Assembly: GCF_003751305.1 (NCBI RefSeq)
Contig: NZ_RJKV01000002.1
Coordinates: forward strand, 310,001-374,000
Origin: Stenotrophomonas rhizophila
Lineage (GTDB): Bacteria > Pseudomonadota > Gammaproteobacteria > Xanthomonadales > Xanthomonadaceae
Length of the DNA: 64,000 nt
Direction of reading: 5' to 3'
This document shows, piece after piece, positions 10,324 through 20,712 of this stretch. The position numbers were made by a program, and so were the translations under genes. A model generated the notes under the pieces. That model was given only the letters and a program-made list of their open reading frames with translations, did not search any database and was not told the DNA's origin. Each line of letters begins with the position of its first letter. Positions within the stretch are counted from its first letter, which is position 1.

Positions 10324-10713
10324 ATGATCATGCAGCGTGTCTTCCGAACCCGGAGTTTCAACCGCAGCCTGCGAAGGTCCACGCTCGGCGACGAAGCCCT
10401 GTGCCGCGCGGTGGAAGAGATGCGGCGAGGCCTGGTGGATGCTGACCTGGGCGGTGGCATCTTCAAGAAGCGGGTTCGATTGCCCGGCCGCGGGAAGCGC
10501 GGGAGTGTCCGGACCATCATCGCGGCCCCACGGGGCAGCAGTTGGTTCTTCCTTTTCGGCTATGAGAAGAACGAGCGCGCGACAATCAGCGGTACGGAAC
10601 GGGATGCGCTCCAGTTGTATGCCTCGGAATTTCTGGGAATGAGCTCGACACAATTGGATCGCGCCGTGAAGTGCAGCGACCTGCAGGAGATATGTCATGA
10701 CAAAGACACTTGA
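10324..10713 (+). CDS. RelE/HigB-type toxin (PF06296-like)
   Basis: A 129-residue protein fitting the DUF1044/RelE-like toxins of type II toxin-antitoxin systems: 'F-TRSFNRSLRR' at the start, 'DEALCRAVEEMRRGLVDADLGG' (about 22-44), 'IFKKRVRLPGRGKRGSVRTIIA' (about 46-67), then 'FFLFGYEKNERATI' (about 75-88). Family members are ribosome-dependent mRNA endonucleases; activity here is inferred. It starts two bases after a palindrome; an alternative ATG lies at 10330. Toxin-first order and a 17-base overlap with the helix-turn-helix gene are typical of higBA-like loci. The operon sits between two strong terminators as an independent cassette. Confidence 0.85.
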   Translation: MIMQRVFRTRSFNRSLRRSTLGDEALCRAVEEMRRGLVDADLGGGIFKKRVRLPGRGKRGSVRTIIAAPRGSSWFFLFGYEKNERATISGTERDALQLYASEFLGMSSTQLDRAVKCSDLQEICHDKDT

Positions 10714-11029
10714 GCCGCGGCGCCCGAAGAGCCGGCTTCTGGAGGCCGTGCACGATGCTGCGGTCCACCTGCATGCGCATGGCGTCATCGATAAGCGTCG
10801 ATTGATCTGCTACGACGCCCTGTGCCTGGAGCCGGTGCCCACGTACAGCAGCGCCCAGATCCGTGCACTTCGCACATCGCTTGCGCTCAGCCAGCCGGTA
10901 TTCGCAGGCGTGCTGAACACCAGCGTTTCAACGGTGCGCAGTTGGGAGCAGGGCGACAAGAAGCCCAGTGGGCCATCGCTGAAACTGTTGAACCTGATCG
11001 ACCGGAAAGGCCTCGACGCCGTCCTCTAG
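10697..11029 (+). CDS. Antitoxin with Xre-type helix-turn-helix (HigA-like)
   Basis: A 110-residue protein. The C-terminal half carries an Xre/Cro helix-turn-helix: 'IRALRTSLALSQPVFAGVLNTSVSTVRSWEQG' (about 55-86), followed by 'KPSGPSLKLLNLIDRKGL', as in antitoxins paired with DUF1044/RelE toxins. The N-terminal half ('LLEAVHDAAVHLHAHGVIDKRRLICYDAL') probably contacts the toxin. It overlaps the toxin gene by 17 bases, indicating coupled translation. The protein probably represses the operon through the palindrome at 10302-10322 (inferred). Confidence 0.85.
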   Translation: MTKTLEPRRPKSRLLEAVHDAAVHLHAHGVIDKRRLICYDALCLEPVPTYSSAQIRALRTSLALSQPVFAGVLNTSVSTVRSWEQGDKKPSGPSLKLLNLIDRKGLDAVL

Positions 11030-11032
11030 AAC

Positions 11033-11057
11033 AAAGGCCCGGCAATGCCGGGCCTTT
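11033..11057. terminator. Bidirectional terminator between antitoxin gene and purD
   Basis: AAAGGCCCGGC / AAT / GCCGGGCCTTT is an 11-bp stem with A and T tracts on its two sides. It lies between convergent genes and can serve both. Its sequence nearly copies the rpoH terminator at 10196-10226. Confidence 0.9.
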
Positions 11058-11093
11058 GCGCTGCACGGCAGCCGTTGCTGCCCTTGACCCGCC

Positions 11094-12380
11094 TCAGCCC
11101 TGTTCGCGCGCAATCGCCCGCCAGCCGATATCGCGGCGGTGGAACTCATGGGTCCAGTGGATCGCACCGACGCCGGCGTATGCGTTGCGCTGTGCCTCGC
11201 CCACCGTGCCGCCCAACGCAGCGACGCACAGCACGCGGCCGCCGGCGCTGAGCACCTGGCCCTGCGCGTCCAGCGTGGTGCCGGCATGGAACACCTTGGC
11301 CGTCGCGGCGACCGCCTCCAGGCCATGGATCACGTCGCCGGTGATCGGGGTCTCCGGATACGGCGAGGCGGCCATCACCACGCCGAGGGACGGGCGCGGA
11401 TCCCACTGCGCCTCCACGGTGTCCAGGCGCTCATCGATCGCCGCTTCGACCAGATCCACCAGGTCCGACTGCAGCCGCAGCATCACCGGCTGGGTTTCCG
11501 GGTCGCCAAAGCGCACGTTGAACTCGATCACCTTCGGCGCGCCGCTGGCATCGATCATCAGGCCCGCATAGAGGAAGCCGGTGAATGGAATGCCGTCGGC
11601 GATCATGCCCTGCACGGTCGGGTTGACCACCTCGCGCATCACGCGCGCATGCACCTCATCGGTCACCACCGGGGCCGGCGAGTACGCGCCCATGCCGCCG
11701 GTGTTCGGGCCGGTATCGCCGTCGCCGACGCGCTTGTGGTCCTGCGAGGTCGCCATCGGCAGTGCCGTCCTACCGTCCACCATCGAGATGAAGCTGGCTT
11801 CTTCGCCGTCCAGGAATTCTTCGATCACCACGCGTGCGCCAGCATCGCCGAAGGCATTGCCGGAGAGCATGTCGCGCACCGCGTCCTCGGCCTCGGCCAG
11901 GGTCATCGCCACGATCACGCCCTTGCCGGCGGCCAGACCATCGGCCTTGACCACGATCGGTGCTCCTTTCTCACGCAGGTAGGCCAGCGCCGGTTCGATG
12001 TCGGTATGCACGGCATAGAACGCGGTCGGGATCTTGTGACGGGCCAGGAAGTCCTTCGCGTACGCCTTGCTGCCCTCCAGCTGCGCGGCGGCGGCGGTGG
12101 GCCCGAAGATGCGGTGCCCGGCGGCGCGGAAGCGATCGACCACACCGGCCACCAGCGGCACTTCCGGGCCGACCACGGTCAGGCCGATGCCTTCGGTGCC
12201 GACCAGTGCCAGCAGGCCGTCCAGATCGGTGACCTTGACGTCCACGTTGCGGCACTTGGGCTCGGTGGCGGTGCCTGCATTGCCGGGGGCGACGATGACC
12301 TCACGGACCTTCGCGGACTGGGCCAGCTTCCAGGCCAGGGCGTGTTCGCGGCCGCCAGCGCCGATGACCAGGATCTTCAA
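11094..12380 (-). CDS. purD: Phosphoribosylamine--glycine ligase (GARS)
   Basis: PurD joins phosphoribosylamine and glycine with ATP to make GAR, the second step of purine synthesis. The protein begins 'KILVIGAGGREHALAWKLAQS' (family N-terminal motif) and contains 'VVGPEVPLVAGVVDRF', 'FGPTAAAAQLEGSKAYAKDFL', the ATP-grasp 'PIVVKADGLAAGKGV' and the metal-binding 'VIEFNVRFGDPETQ'. I place the start at TTG 12380, giving 428 residues, the normal length. The longer open frame to 12440 adds about 20 residues with no homology. In this window purD is separated from purH by three unrelated genes. Confidence 0.95.
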   Translation of the reverse strand: MKILVIGAGGREHALAWKLAQSAKVREVIVAPGNAGTATEPKCRNVDVKVTDLDGLLALVGTEGIGLTVVGPEVPLVAGVVDRFRAAGHRIFGPTAAAAQLEGSKAYAKDFLARHKIPTAFYAVHTDIEPALAYLREKGAPIVVKADGLAAGKGVIVAMTLAEAEDAVRDMLSGNAFGDAGARVVIEEFLDGEEASFISMVDGRTALPMATSQDHKRVGDGDTGPNTGGMGAYSPAPVVTDEVHARVMREVVNPTVQGMIADGIPFTGFLYAGLMIDASGAPKVIEFNVRFGDPETQPVMLRLQSDLVDLVEAAIDERLDTVEAQWDPRPSLGVVMAASPYPETPITGDVIHGLEAVAATAKVFHAGTTLDAQGQVLSAGGRVLCVAALGGTVGEAQRNAYAGVGAIHWTHEFHRRDIGWRAIAREQG

Positions 12381-12471
12381 TGCAGTTCTCGCGTAAGAGG
12401 GCAGGAACGTGATTTTACGCGGTGCGGGCGGCGGGTGCATTCGCGCGGTCGGCCGTCATGGCAACACGGCC

Positions 12472-13383
12472 TCAGCTATCGGCGCAGCCGTCGCGCTGGA
12501 GGTCATCCGGCACCGGATACGCGCGCTGCCGGGCATCGAAGATGAGCTGGTAGAACTCGCTCGCCGGGCCCGTGCAGTCGTGGCCGCTGGCACGCACCGT
12601 CAACGGCCAGTAGCCATCCACGACGTTGCTGTCGCCCACGGTCGTGCTGAAGTCGACCGCGAACACGCCCTCGCCGCAGTCGGCCGGTTTGCCGTCACAG
12701 CCGTGCAGGGCGAGATTGTCGAGGTGGTCGCGGTACTGGGCGACATCGCGCAGACGATGGTTGTGTTCGGCGATGTAACTGCGCCATAGGCGCCGGTGGC
12801 CGCGCCGGTGTTCCTCGTGGGTAATCTGGAACGCGCGGCGCTGCGGGCCAAGCTGCGCGATCTGGACCGTACCCGGTGCGCCGTGGCGCCCGTAGGGTCC
12901 CTGAAGGCGCTGGGCCATCACCAGCAGCGGATCCTTGGCAGGCAGTGGGGTGGACATGCCGCCCCGGTTGGCGTCTTCATCGTCCGTACCCACGCGCAGC
13001 ACATACAGATCGACCCGTCCCGGCTCGACCGTGGCTGCGTCGTCCAGGGTCTGGCACACCGCCAACAGGGTCTGCTCATGACCGCCGGCCGTGACCGTGT
13101 CACGCGCGCACACGCTGCGGGTGACCGGGCGTAGTGCCTCGACCTCGGTGTCCTCCCACGCATCCTTCCACGGCGCATCCAGGGCGGCCTTGTCGCCATA
13201 GCGCGTGCGAAGGAAGGCCAGCAGGCGCTGGGTGTGATCGCCCCTGACCCGCACGGTGTCTTCTGGCTGCGCCGTGGTGTCGAGCACACGATGTGGTTTG
13301 GCGGGTTCGGAAGACGCAGGTGTACGCTCACAGCCGGCCAGCAGCGCCAGCGCCACACCTGCCAGTGCCCACGAACGGATCAC
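12472..13383 (-). CDS. Putative lipoprotein, paralogue of the upstream gene
   Basis: Starting at GTG 13383 the protein has 303 residues, with signal 'SWALAGVALALLAGC' whose Cys fits a lipobox (LLAGC, about residue 18). The rest is a soluble domain with no motif I recognise. It is clearly paralogous to the upstream gene: both have 'RLxAFLxxRYGxxA' after a low-complexity linker, then 'GTVQI', and both end 'Q-R-GC-'. The GTG overlaps the TGA of the upstream gene in GTGA, so the two are translationally coupled. Probably an envelope lipoprotein; function unknown. Confidence 0.75.
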   Translation of the reverse strand: MIRSWALAGVALALLAGCERTPASSEPAKPHRVLDTTAQPEDTVRVRGDHTQRLLAFLRTRYGDKAALDAPWKDAWEDTEVEALRPVTRSVCARDTVTAGGHEQTLLAVCQTLDDAATVEPGRVDLYVLRVGTDDEDANRGGMSTPLPAKDPLLVMAQRLQGPYGRHGAPGTVQIAQLGPQRRAFQITHEEHRRGHRRLWRSYIAEHNHRLRDVAQYRDHLDNLALHGCDGKPADCGEGVFAVDFSTTVGDSNVVDGYWPLTVRASGHDCTGPASEFYQLIFDARQRAYPVPDDLQRDGCADS

Positions 13384-14240
13384 TCGCACCCTTCGCGCTG
13401 AAGCGCCTCGGGGAACGCATACGTCCACGTTTTCGGGTCCAGGGTGAACCGATGTTCGCGCTGCACCGGCTGCCCGCCACACCCCAGGCCGGTCTCTTCG
13501 ATCACCAGCGGCCACTGTCGCGCCGCCGGATCGCGGCTGTCGAAGGACAAGGTGAAATCCAGGTTGAACAGCCGCGCCTGGCACTCCGGTTCCGCGTCGG
13601 CCTCGTCGCAGTCGTAGGCCGCGTTGTTGTCGATATGGCTGCGCATCCCGCCGGCCTCCACCAGCCCATCCGGGCCAGGCAGCACCAGCGTCTGGGTGAT
13701 CAGCGAATAGCCCTGGCCGAACCAGCCATGCTCGATGCGGAAACCGTAGAAGTCGCTGCCGGCGCGGAGAATCTGCACCGTGCCGGGTTCACCCTGGCTG
13801 CCGAAGTTCTGCCCGGTCAGCTCGGCGGCCACGGTAAAGCGGTCCGCCTCGGGGCGCAGCACGAAGAAGTCGATCGCGCCCGGGTCCGGGTGGGCATTAT
13901 CGAGGGGTGAGCCGCAGACAGCCAACAGCTGCTGCCAACTGTCGCCGGTCACCACCGGTTGTTCGGCACACACATGCCAATCGGTGAGGCGGGTGTCGCC
14001 GTCCTGGGTCCAGCTGCCACGCCATTTTCCTGAGAGCCTGGCGGCCTTGCCGTAGCGCTCGGTCAGGAAGGCCTGCAGGCGCTCAGTGCGGCTGACGTGG
14101 GCGAGCGGGGCCGTCGTCGTTGCCATCGTACCGGGTGCCGGCTGCGGCGGCGCCGAGTCACTGGCGCGCGTGCAGCTTGCCAAGGCCGCAATGCCTGAGG
14201 CGAAAAAGAGCGAAAATAGACCGTTTGAAAATCGAGTCAT
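13380..14240 (-). CDS. Putative lipoprotein of unknown function
   Basis: Using ATG 14240, this is a 286-residue protein with a short hydrophobic signal ('GLFSLFFASGIAALASC') ending in a lipobox Cys at about residue 23. The mature part begins with a Pro/Ala/Thr linker followed by 'RLQAFLTERYG', shared with the downstream paralogue, and has conserved Trp and Cys positions. The longer frame to 14309 lacks a signal-like N-terminus, so I reject it. I know no functional family for this pair. They form a two-gene unit between the AT-rich gene and purD. Confidence 0.75.
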   Translation of the reverse strand: MTRFSNGLFSLFFASGIAALASCTRASDSAPPQPAPGTMATTTAPLAHVSRTERLQAFLTERYGKAARLSGKWRGSWTQDGDTRLTDWHVCAEQPVVTGDSWQQLLAVCGSPLDNAHPDPGAIDFFVLRPEADRFTVAAELTGQNFGSQGEPGTVQILRAGSDFYGFRIEHGWFGQGYSLITQTLVLPGPDGLVEAGGMRSHIDNNAAYDCDEADAEPECQARLFNLDFTLSFDSRDPAARQWPLVIEETGLGCGGQPVQREHRFTLDPKTWTYAFPEALQREGCE

Positions 14241-14345
14241 CTCTACTGACGTTCTTGTGTAGTGAGTCCATAGAAGTAGCATCAAGCGTCGACAATCTAC
14301 TTCGATCAATGTCAGACGAACTGAAATCCGGCGGTCGATCGGAAT

Positions 14346-15050
14346 CTATGGATCTTTACCGAGGCCTAACAGCCTCATAACGGGAGCCGCAAGTTGCTGC
14401 AGGCCGCTGGCTGAGGACACTACGTTAGCGATGATCTCCATTGCGTCCGAGAACTTCTTAGTAACGACTTCACTTCTTGAGTCACCCGAAGCGGCAACAT
14501 CATAAATCGTCGCTTTGAACTGGTCGAAAATTCTCTCGTTTCCAGTGATGGCATAGTCGTCGATGGCGCAAATGAGCAGCTGAATTCTCTTTGTAAGAGC
14601 GATTTTTATCGCGAGGGGCAGGTTGGACTGACGTAGTTCCTCGGCAACGTCAACCAGCAATACCCTTGCTCTCTCGAGCTCCTCAGAATTGACACTCAAT
14701 TGCGGGGAGGTGAGTTCCACAATCGCTGCCTGCATTCGCAGATAGTTGACTGTTGGGTCATCAATCAATGAACGGAATTCATTCCAATTCCGTTGCGCGC
14801 CTGTAGCAAGTGCTGAATAGAGCTGGCCTCGCCAGTGATTGACCGCGGGAATTTGTGTTGAATCTGCGTGCAAAATCTCTTGCGCCGCAGAATCAATGAG
14901 CAAATGGATCAGGCCAATTTTTCGGAATGTTTCCAAGCTGGATGGAGCATTAAAAATTTTCTTCCATCCTTCTACATATGAATGATTGCCTGACATTTCC
15001 TTGGCAGCCAACACCAGATTGAAAAGATGGCGCGTTGACGAGTCCTTCAT
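14346..15050 (-). CDS. Protein of unknown function in an AT-richer segment
   Basis: A 234-residue, mostly helical, soluble protein with no signal peptide or membrane segment. I recognise no domain. Its codon choice (many A/T third positions, such as Ile ATT and Lys AAA) and base composition clearly differ from the GC-rich genes on both sides. No convincing Shine-Dalgarno precedes ATG 15050. It starts 14 bases after the purH stop. The composition suggests horizontal acquisition. The C-terminus has a hydrophobic stretch 'IANVVSSASGLQQLAAPVMRLLGLG' that could be an amphipathic helix. Confidence 0.7.
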   Translation of the reverse strand: MKDSSTRHLFNLVLAAKEMSGNHSYVEGWKKIFNAPSSLETFRKIGLIHLLIDSAAQEILHADSTQIPAVNHWRGQLYSALATGAQRNWNEFRSLIDDPTVNYLRMQAAIVELTSPQLSVNSEELERARVLLVDVAEELRQSNLPLAIKIALTKRIQLLICAIDDYAITGNERIFDQFKATIYDVAASGDSRSEVVTKKFSDAMEIIANVVSSASGLQQLAAPVMRLLGLGKDP

Positions 15051-15063
15051 TCAATTCAATCCA

Positions 15064-16648
<1,585 letters not shown>

Positions 16649-16720
16649 GGGGGCAGGAGATCGAAGCGGAGCGGGGGCATAGTGTAGGCCAGTGGCGCTG
16701 GCATGGCCCCAGAAACGACG

Positions 16721-16755
16721 AAGGCCGGCAACGAGCGCTGCTCGATCCGGCCTAC
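16721..16755 (-). repeat. Hairpin with CTAC end between fis and purH
   Basis: GGCCGG (16723-16728) pairs with CCGGCC (16747-16752), with a GAGC/GCTC inner stem, and the element ends in CTAC (GTAG on the minus strand). It resembles a SMAG-type element or a processing/attenuation hairpin between co-directional genes. There is no T-tract. Confidence 0.5.
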
Positions 16756-16789
16756 TTCCGGCCAGGCACGCCGCGCCTGCCCACCGGCA

Positions 16790-17179
<390 letters not shown>

Positions 17180-18061
17180 TCAGAGGAACTCAAAGGTGAA
17201 TGCGACGGTAGACGCCGCAGGCTCGCGGACGCGGAAGGCGATCTGCGCGCTTTGCCCCGGTTCCAGCGTAGCGGCCGGGTCCGTGGTGCGGTCCAGATAG
17301 TCGGCCGGCGCGAATACATTGGTGCCGATCACGCGGCCATCGGCATCGGACAGCGACAGCCGCAGTGACGGCCAGGCCTGGGCCCAGCGTGCATCGTTGC
17401 GGATGCTCGCCTGCACCTGCAGCGCGCCCGCCTGGCCCGGAACCGGGCGCACATCGCGGCTGAGCATGCTGAAGGCCGTCGGCTCGCGCCACGCCGGCAA
17501 TGAACAGCGCAGCACGCCGCACAGCCCGGCGATCCACGGGCGGGTGCCGGCATCGGCAGCAAGCCGGGCGCGGTCGGCCACGGCGATCTGCACCAGCAGC
17601 ACGGCGGCCAGCCCGGCGACCATGCCCCACTGCCAGCGCGGCGTGCGCAGGCGCGCACCGGGCAGGCGCAGGAAGCTCGGTGTGGTGATGGCGTCGGCTG
17701 GCGGCAGGGCCGCCGTGGCCGTGCTGCGCGCGCCCTCGTTGAAGGTGCGCACGTCATCCGATGGGGCTGCCGTCTCAACGAGTGGCGCGGCCGCCAGCGC
17801 ATCGTCGGCGACACGGTGCCGCCCGGACGCGGGTGAGCGTTCCCATTCCGAGACGGAGGGTTCCGGCTCGTGTACCGGCTGTGCATCGATCACCTGTTCG
17901 ACCGCCAGCGGTGCGATGCGATCGTCCACAGGCGTGGCCGACGGCGCAGGCGCTGCGTCAGACGGCGCGGCCGGGCGATCAGCCGGATCGGCCCGCGCCT
18001 CCGGCGACGGACGCAGGAACGTGGCGATCGGGCGTCGCGGCGGCATCGGAGGCTCGGACAT
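17180..18061 (-). CDS. DUF3426 single-pass membrane protein
   Basis: About 293 residues from ATG 18061 (a GTG at 18067 is possible). The N-terminal 150 residues are Pro/Ala-rich and look disordered. One membrane segment follows ('WGMVAGLAAVLLVQIAVA', about 155-175), then a DUF3426-type domain with 'RPVPGQAGALQVQASIRND' and 'WPSLRLSLSDADGRVIG'. Related proteins next to prmA usually start with a CxxC zinc ribbon; I see no such motif here. It starts about 30 bases after prmA. Role unknown. Confidence 0.8.
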   Translation of the reverse strand: MSEPPMPPRRPIATFLRPSPEARADPADRPAAPSDAAPAPSATPVDDRIAPLAVEQVIDAQPVHEPEPSVSEWERSPASGRHRVADDALAAAPLVETAAPSDDVRTFNEGARSTATAALPPADAITTPSFLRLPGARLRTPRWQWGMVAGLAAVLLVQIAVADRARLAADAGTRPWIAGLCGVLRCSLPAWREPTAFSMLSRDVRPVPGQAGALQVQASIRNDARWAQAWPSLRLSLSDADGRVIGTNVFAPADYLDRTTDPAATLEPGQSAQIAFRVREPAASTVAFTFEFL

Positions 18062-18091
18062 GGGCACGGGACCGGGCAGGAGACGGGCTAT

Positions 18092-19012
18092 TCAAGCACG
18101 GCGGACGCCGGTGATGCGCATCCAGTCACCGTCCTGCGCCACCGCCAGCTGTTCGAAGGCCGGGGCATAGCGCTCCAGCAGTTCGCCTTCCTGCCCATGC
18201 AGGATGCCCGACAGCGCGATGCGGCCGCCCGGCGCGACGCGCGCGGCCAGCACATCGGCCAGTGCATCCAGCGCCGAGGCGAGGATGTTGGCCACCACGA
18301 CCGGATACGTCGCCTGCGGCTCGTCGTCCGGCAGATAGACCTGCACACGCTCCTGCAGCCCATTGCGCTCGGCGTTGTCACCGGTGGCGAGCACCGCCTG
18401 CGGGTCGTTGTCCACGCCGACCGCGCGCGCGGCCCCCAGCTTCAGCGCCGCCAGGGCAAGGATGCCCGAGCCGCAGCCGAAATCGAGCACGGTGTTGCCG
18501 GCCAGCGCACCCTCGGCGGCCAGGCCGTCCAGCCAACGCAGGCACAGGGCCGTGGTCGGGTGGGTGCCCGAACCGAACGCCAGGCCCGGATCCAGGCGGA
18601 CCACGGCGGCCTCATCGGCCTGCGCGGCCTCTGGAAGTTCATGGTTCCACGGCACGATCCAGGTGCGGTCACCGAAGGCCATCGGCTGGAACTGGTCGAT
18701 CCAGGCGCGTTCCCAGTCTTCGTCGGCCACGGCGCGGAAGCTGGCATTGGCCCAGTCCAGGCCGGGATCGAAGGCATCCAGCGCGGCCAGCAGGGCCAGC
18801 GCATTGGTATCGCCCGGGAACAGCGCGGTGAGCACCAGGTCGTTCCACAACGGGGTCTCGCCCACGCCCGGTTCCAGGATCGCGCGCTCGTTGCTGGTGT
18901 CGGCATCGGCATCGAGCAGGGTCACCGCCAGCGCGCCCACGTCGTCCAGCGCATTCTCATAGCGCGGCTGGGTGGCTTCGGTGCAGTGCAGGGTGAGTTC
19001 CAGGAAGGGCAT
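18092..19012 (-). CDS. prmA: Ribosomal protein L11 methyltransferase
   Basis: PrmA trimethylates ribosomal protein L11 with S-adenosylmethionine. The 306-residue protein from ATG 19012 starts 'PFLELTLHC' and contains '[12 protein letters not shown]', the family signature '[19 protein letters not shown]' (about 150-168), the SAM motif '[20 protein letters not shown]' and the NxL-type motif '[10 protein letters not shown]'. Sixty-three residues upstream in the open frame are rejected as non-homologous. It begins the minus-strand series prmA-DUF3426-fis-purH. Confidence 0.95.
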   Translation of the reverse strand: MPFLELTLHCTEATQPRYENALDDVGALAVTLLDADADTSNERAILEPGVGETPLWNDLVLTALFPGDTNALALLAALDAFDPGLDWANASFRAVADEDWERAWIDQFQPMAFGDRTWIVPWNHELPEAAQADEAAVVRLDPGLAFGSGTHPTTALCLRWLDGLAAEGALAGNTVLDFGCGSGILALAALKLGAARAVGVDNDPQAVLATGDNAERNGLQERVQVYLPDDEPQATYPVVVANILASALDALADVLAARVAPGGRIALSGILHGQEGELLERYAPAFEQLAVAQDGDWMRITGVRRA

Positions 19013-19199
19013 GGGGGCAGGGACCGGCGGAAAACCGTGCATGTTAGACCAGTGCGGGCTGATGGTCCCGGCGCCGCTCAGGTCCGGGCGTCTCGTTGGC
19101 CGGTAAGATCGGCCGGACAGCCGGTTCAGACACCGCTGCGGCCGCTTGCTAAACTTGGATTTCTGCTGTCCATCACCGACAGCCTGTGAACCTTTGCCC

Positions 19200-20162
19200 A
19201 TGGCGCTCGTGCCGACCCTGAAAACCTGGTTGCTGGTCGTACCGGCCCTGGCGTTGCTGGGGGTGGTGGGCTATCGCGCCGGTGATCGGGTGCTGCATGC
19301 CGATCAGCCCGGCCAGCATATGGATGAGCCGCCGGCAGGCAGTGCGCCGAGTGCGGTTCCGGCAGAAGCGCGGCAACTGGCCCGGCGCCTGCTCGGCAAC
19401 GAGCGCGGGTCGGGCGTGGCCTCCGGCCTGCCGCTGGATCTGCGCGCCGATATCGAAGGCGATACCGACCTGTTCGCCTATGCGCAGCGCCTGCAGCTGC
19501 AGGCCGCCAATGGCAACGCCGAGGCCGGGTGGATGGTCAGCCGCGTGTACGACTACTGCGCCACGTACGCCATGGACCCGGGTGGCTACCAGCTGGACAA
19601 CGACGTGTTGACCGGCCTGGGCATGAAAGCGTCCGTGTCGATGGTGACCGCGCGCGAGCGCGTTTCGCGCCGCTGCGCCGGCTTCGTCAGCAGCGACAAT
19701 CTGGGTCGGTCGTTGATCCTGACCCAGCGCCTGCAGGCCGCCAAGGCCGGCAACCTGGCGGCCGAGGCCTCGCTGTTCGCCGAAGGTCATCCGCTGGAAA
19801 ACGCACCGGACTATCGTCGCGGGCTGGTCGAGCGGGTGATGGACTCGCGGGATCCGGAAGCCTTCATGGCACTGGCGCCGGGCATGGGCCAACGTGCCAG
19901 CGGCGACAACGCGATGAGCGGCCTGGTGGCCGGCGATCAGTTCAGCGAACTGGCCTGGCGGTTGGCGGCCTGCGAGCTGGGCATGGCCTGCGGGCCGGAC
20001 AGTGTGCTGATGAACAATTTCTGCGCGAACGGAGGGATCTGTTCGCAGGATGGTGGGCAGGACTTTGCCACTTTTGTGTATGACGCTGCGGTATCGCGGC
20101 AAGGTGCGGGGAAAATGAGCGTGTTGGTCGAAGAGCTGGTCAAGCAGAGGAAAGGGCGATGA
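19200..20162 (+). CDS. Membrane-anchored periplasmic protein of unknown function
   Basis: A 320-residue protein starting at ATG 19200. An N-terminal signal-anchor ('[20 protein letters not shown]', about residues 8-27) is followed by a helical soluble domain with several Cys ('YDYCATYA', '[13 protein letters not shown]', 'CELGMACGP', '[13 protein letters not shown]'). The even number and spacing suggest disulfides in the periplasm. The middle ('[20 protein letters not shown]') vaguely recalls Sel1-like helical repeats, but I cannot confirm that. It overlaps the next gene by ATGA. It is divergent from prmA, with 187 bases between the starts. Confidence 0.75.
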   Translation: MALVPTLKTWLLVVPALALLGVVGYRAGDRVLHADQPGQHMDEPPAGSAPSAVPAEARQLARRLLGNERGSGVASGLPLDLRADIEGDTDLFAYAQRLQLQAANGNAEAGWMVSRVYDYCATYAMDPGGYQLDNDVLTGLGMKASVSMVTARERVSRRCAGFVSSDNLGRSLILTQRLQAAKAGNLAAEASLFAEGHPLENAPDYRRGLVERVMDSRDPEAFMALAPGMGQRASGDNAMSGLVAGDQFSELAWRLAACELGMACGPDSVLMNNFCANGGICSQDGGQDFATFVYDAAVSRQGAGKMSVLVEELVKQRKGR

Positions 20163-20533
20163 ATTACCGTCGAATCCTGCATGGTGCGAAATTCTGGTTC
20201 TGGGTGGCGTTGTTTGTCGCGTACTCGGCTGGAGCGGTGGGTCTGGTGATGATCGACACCTATGACGATCGTTACCGAAGCCTGTCCAAAGTGCAGCTGA
20301 CCTCGGTCAAGGCCGATGCCGAGGTGCGTCGTGCCGGTGCCAGTCAGGTCGCTGCGGTATACCGCGCGCAGAGTGGCATGCCGTTCGCTTCGCTGCCCAG
20401 CGGCAGCACCTTCCAGGTGGTGTGGCCGGATGGCTCCACCGAGACGATGGTGATCATGGATCCGACCTCGTCGCTGGGCGTGGAGCCGGTGAAGAACTCG
20501 CAGGTCACTGCGGCTGATACCGCCAAGCCGTAA
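20159..20533 (+). CDS. Small single-pass membrane protein of unknown function
   Basis: A 124-residue protein whose ATG overlaps the previous stop (ATGA), so it is translationally coupled. One membrane segment, 'FWFWVALFVAYSAGAVGLVMI' (about 12-32), precedes a periplasmic domain of about 90 residues with 'GSTFQVVWPDGSTETMVIMDP'. No known domain. It probably works with its partner at 19200-20162. Confidence 0.75.
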   Translation: MNYRRILHGAKFWFWVALFVAYSAGAVGLVMIDTYDDRYRSLSKVQLTSVKADAEVRRAGASQVAAVYRAQSGMPFASLPSGSTFQVVWPDGSTETMVIMDPTSSLGVEPVKNSQVTAADTAKP

Positions 20534-20543
20534 GCACGCGTCT

Positions 20544-20617
20544 GTAACGCCACGCCATGCGTGGCTGCGGTATGCAGGCGGCATGTCACGCGTACGCCAA
20601 CCATGGGTTGGCGCTAC
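20544..20617. repeat. Inverted pair of SMAG-like palindromes
   Basis: The first copy (20544-20564) is GTAAC then GCCACGCCATGCGTGGC on the plus strand. The second (20596-20617) is GCCAACCATGGGTTGGCGCTAC, i.e. GTAG-headed on the minus strand. The pair lies 11 bases after the stop of the small membrane protein gene, a typical place for such repeats. Confidence 0.7.
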
Positions 20618-20654
20618 CGGGTTTGTGCCCTCCGGCAGCGCGGTTCGCGCAAAC

Positions 20655-20682
20655 AGAAAGGCGGGGAGATCCCCGCCTTTCT
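20655..20682. terminator. Bidirectional terminator
   Basis: AGAAAGGCGGGG / AGAT / CCCCGCCTTTCT is a perfect 12-bp stem with a 4-base loop. It lies between the plus-strand membrane protein gene and the minus-strand accC stop, so it can end both transcripts. Confidence 0.85.
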
Positions 20683-20712
20683 GCTGTCCGGCATACCGCG
20701 TAGAGCAAGCGA

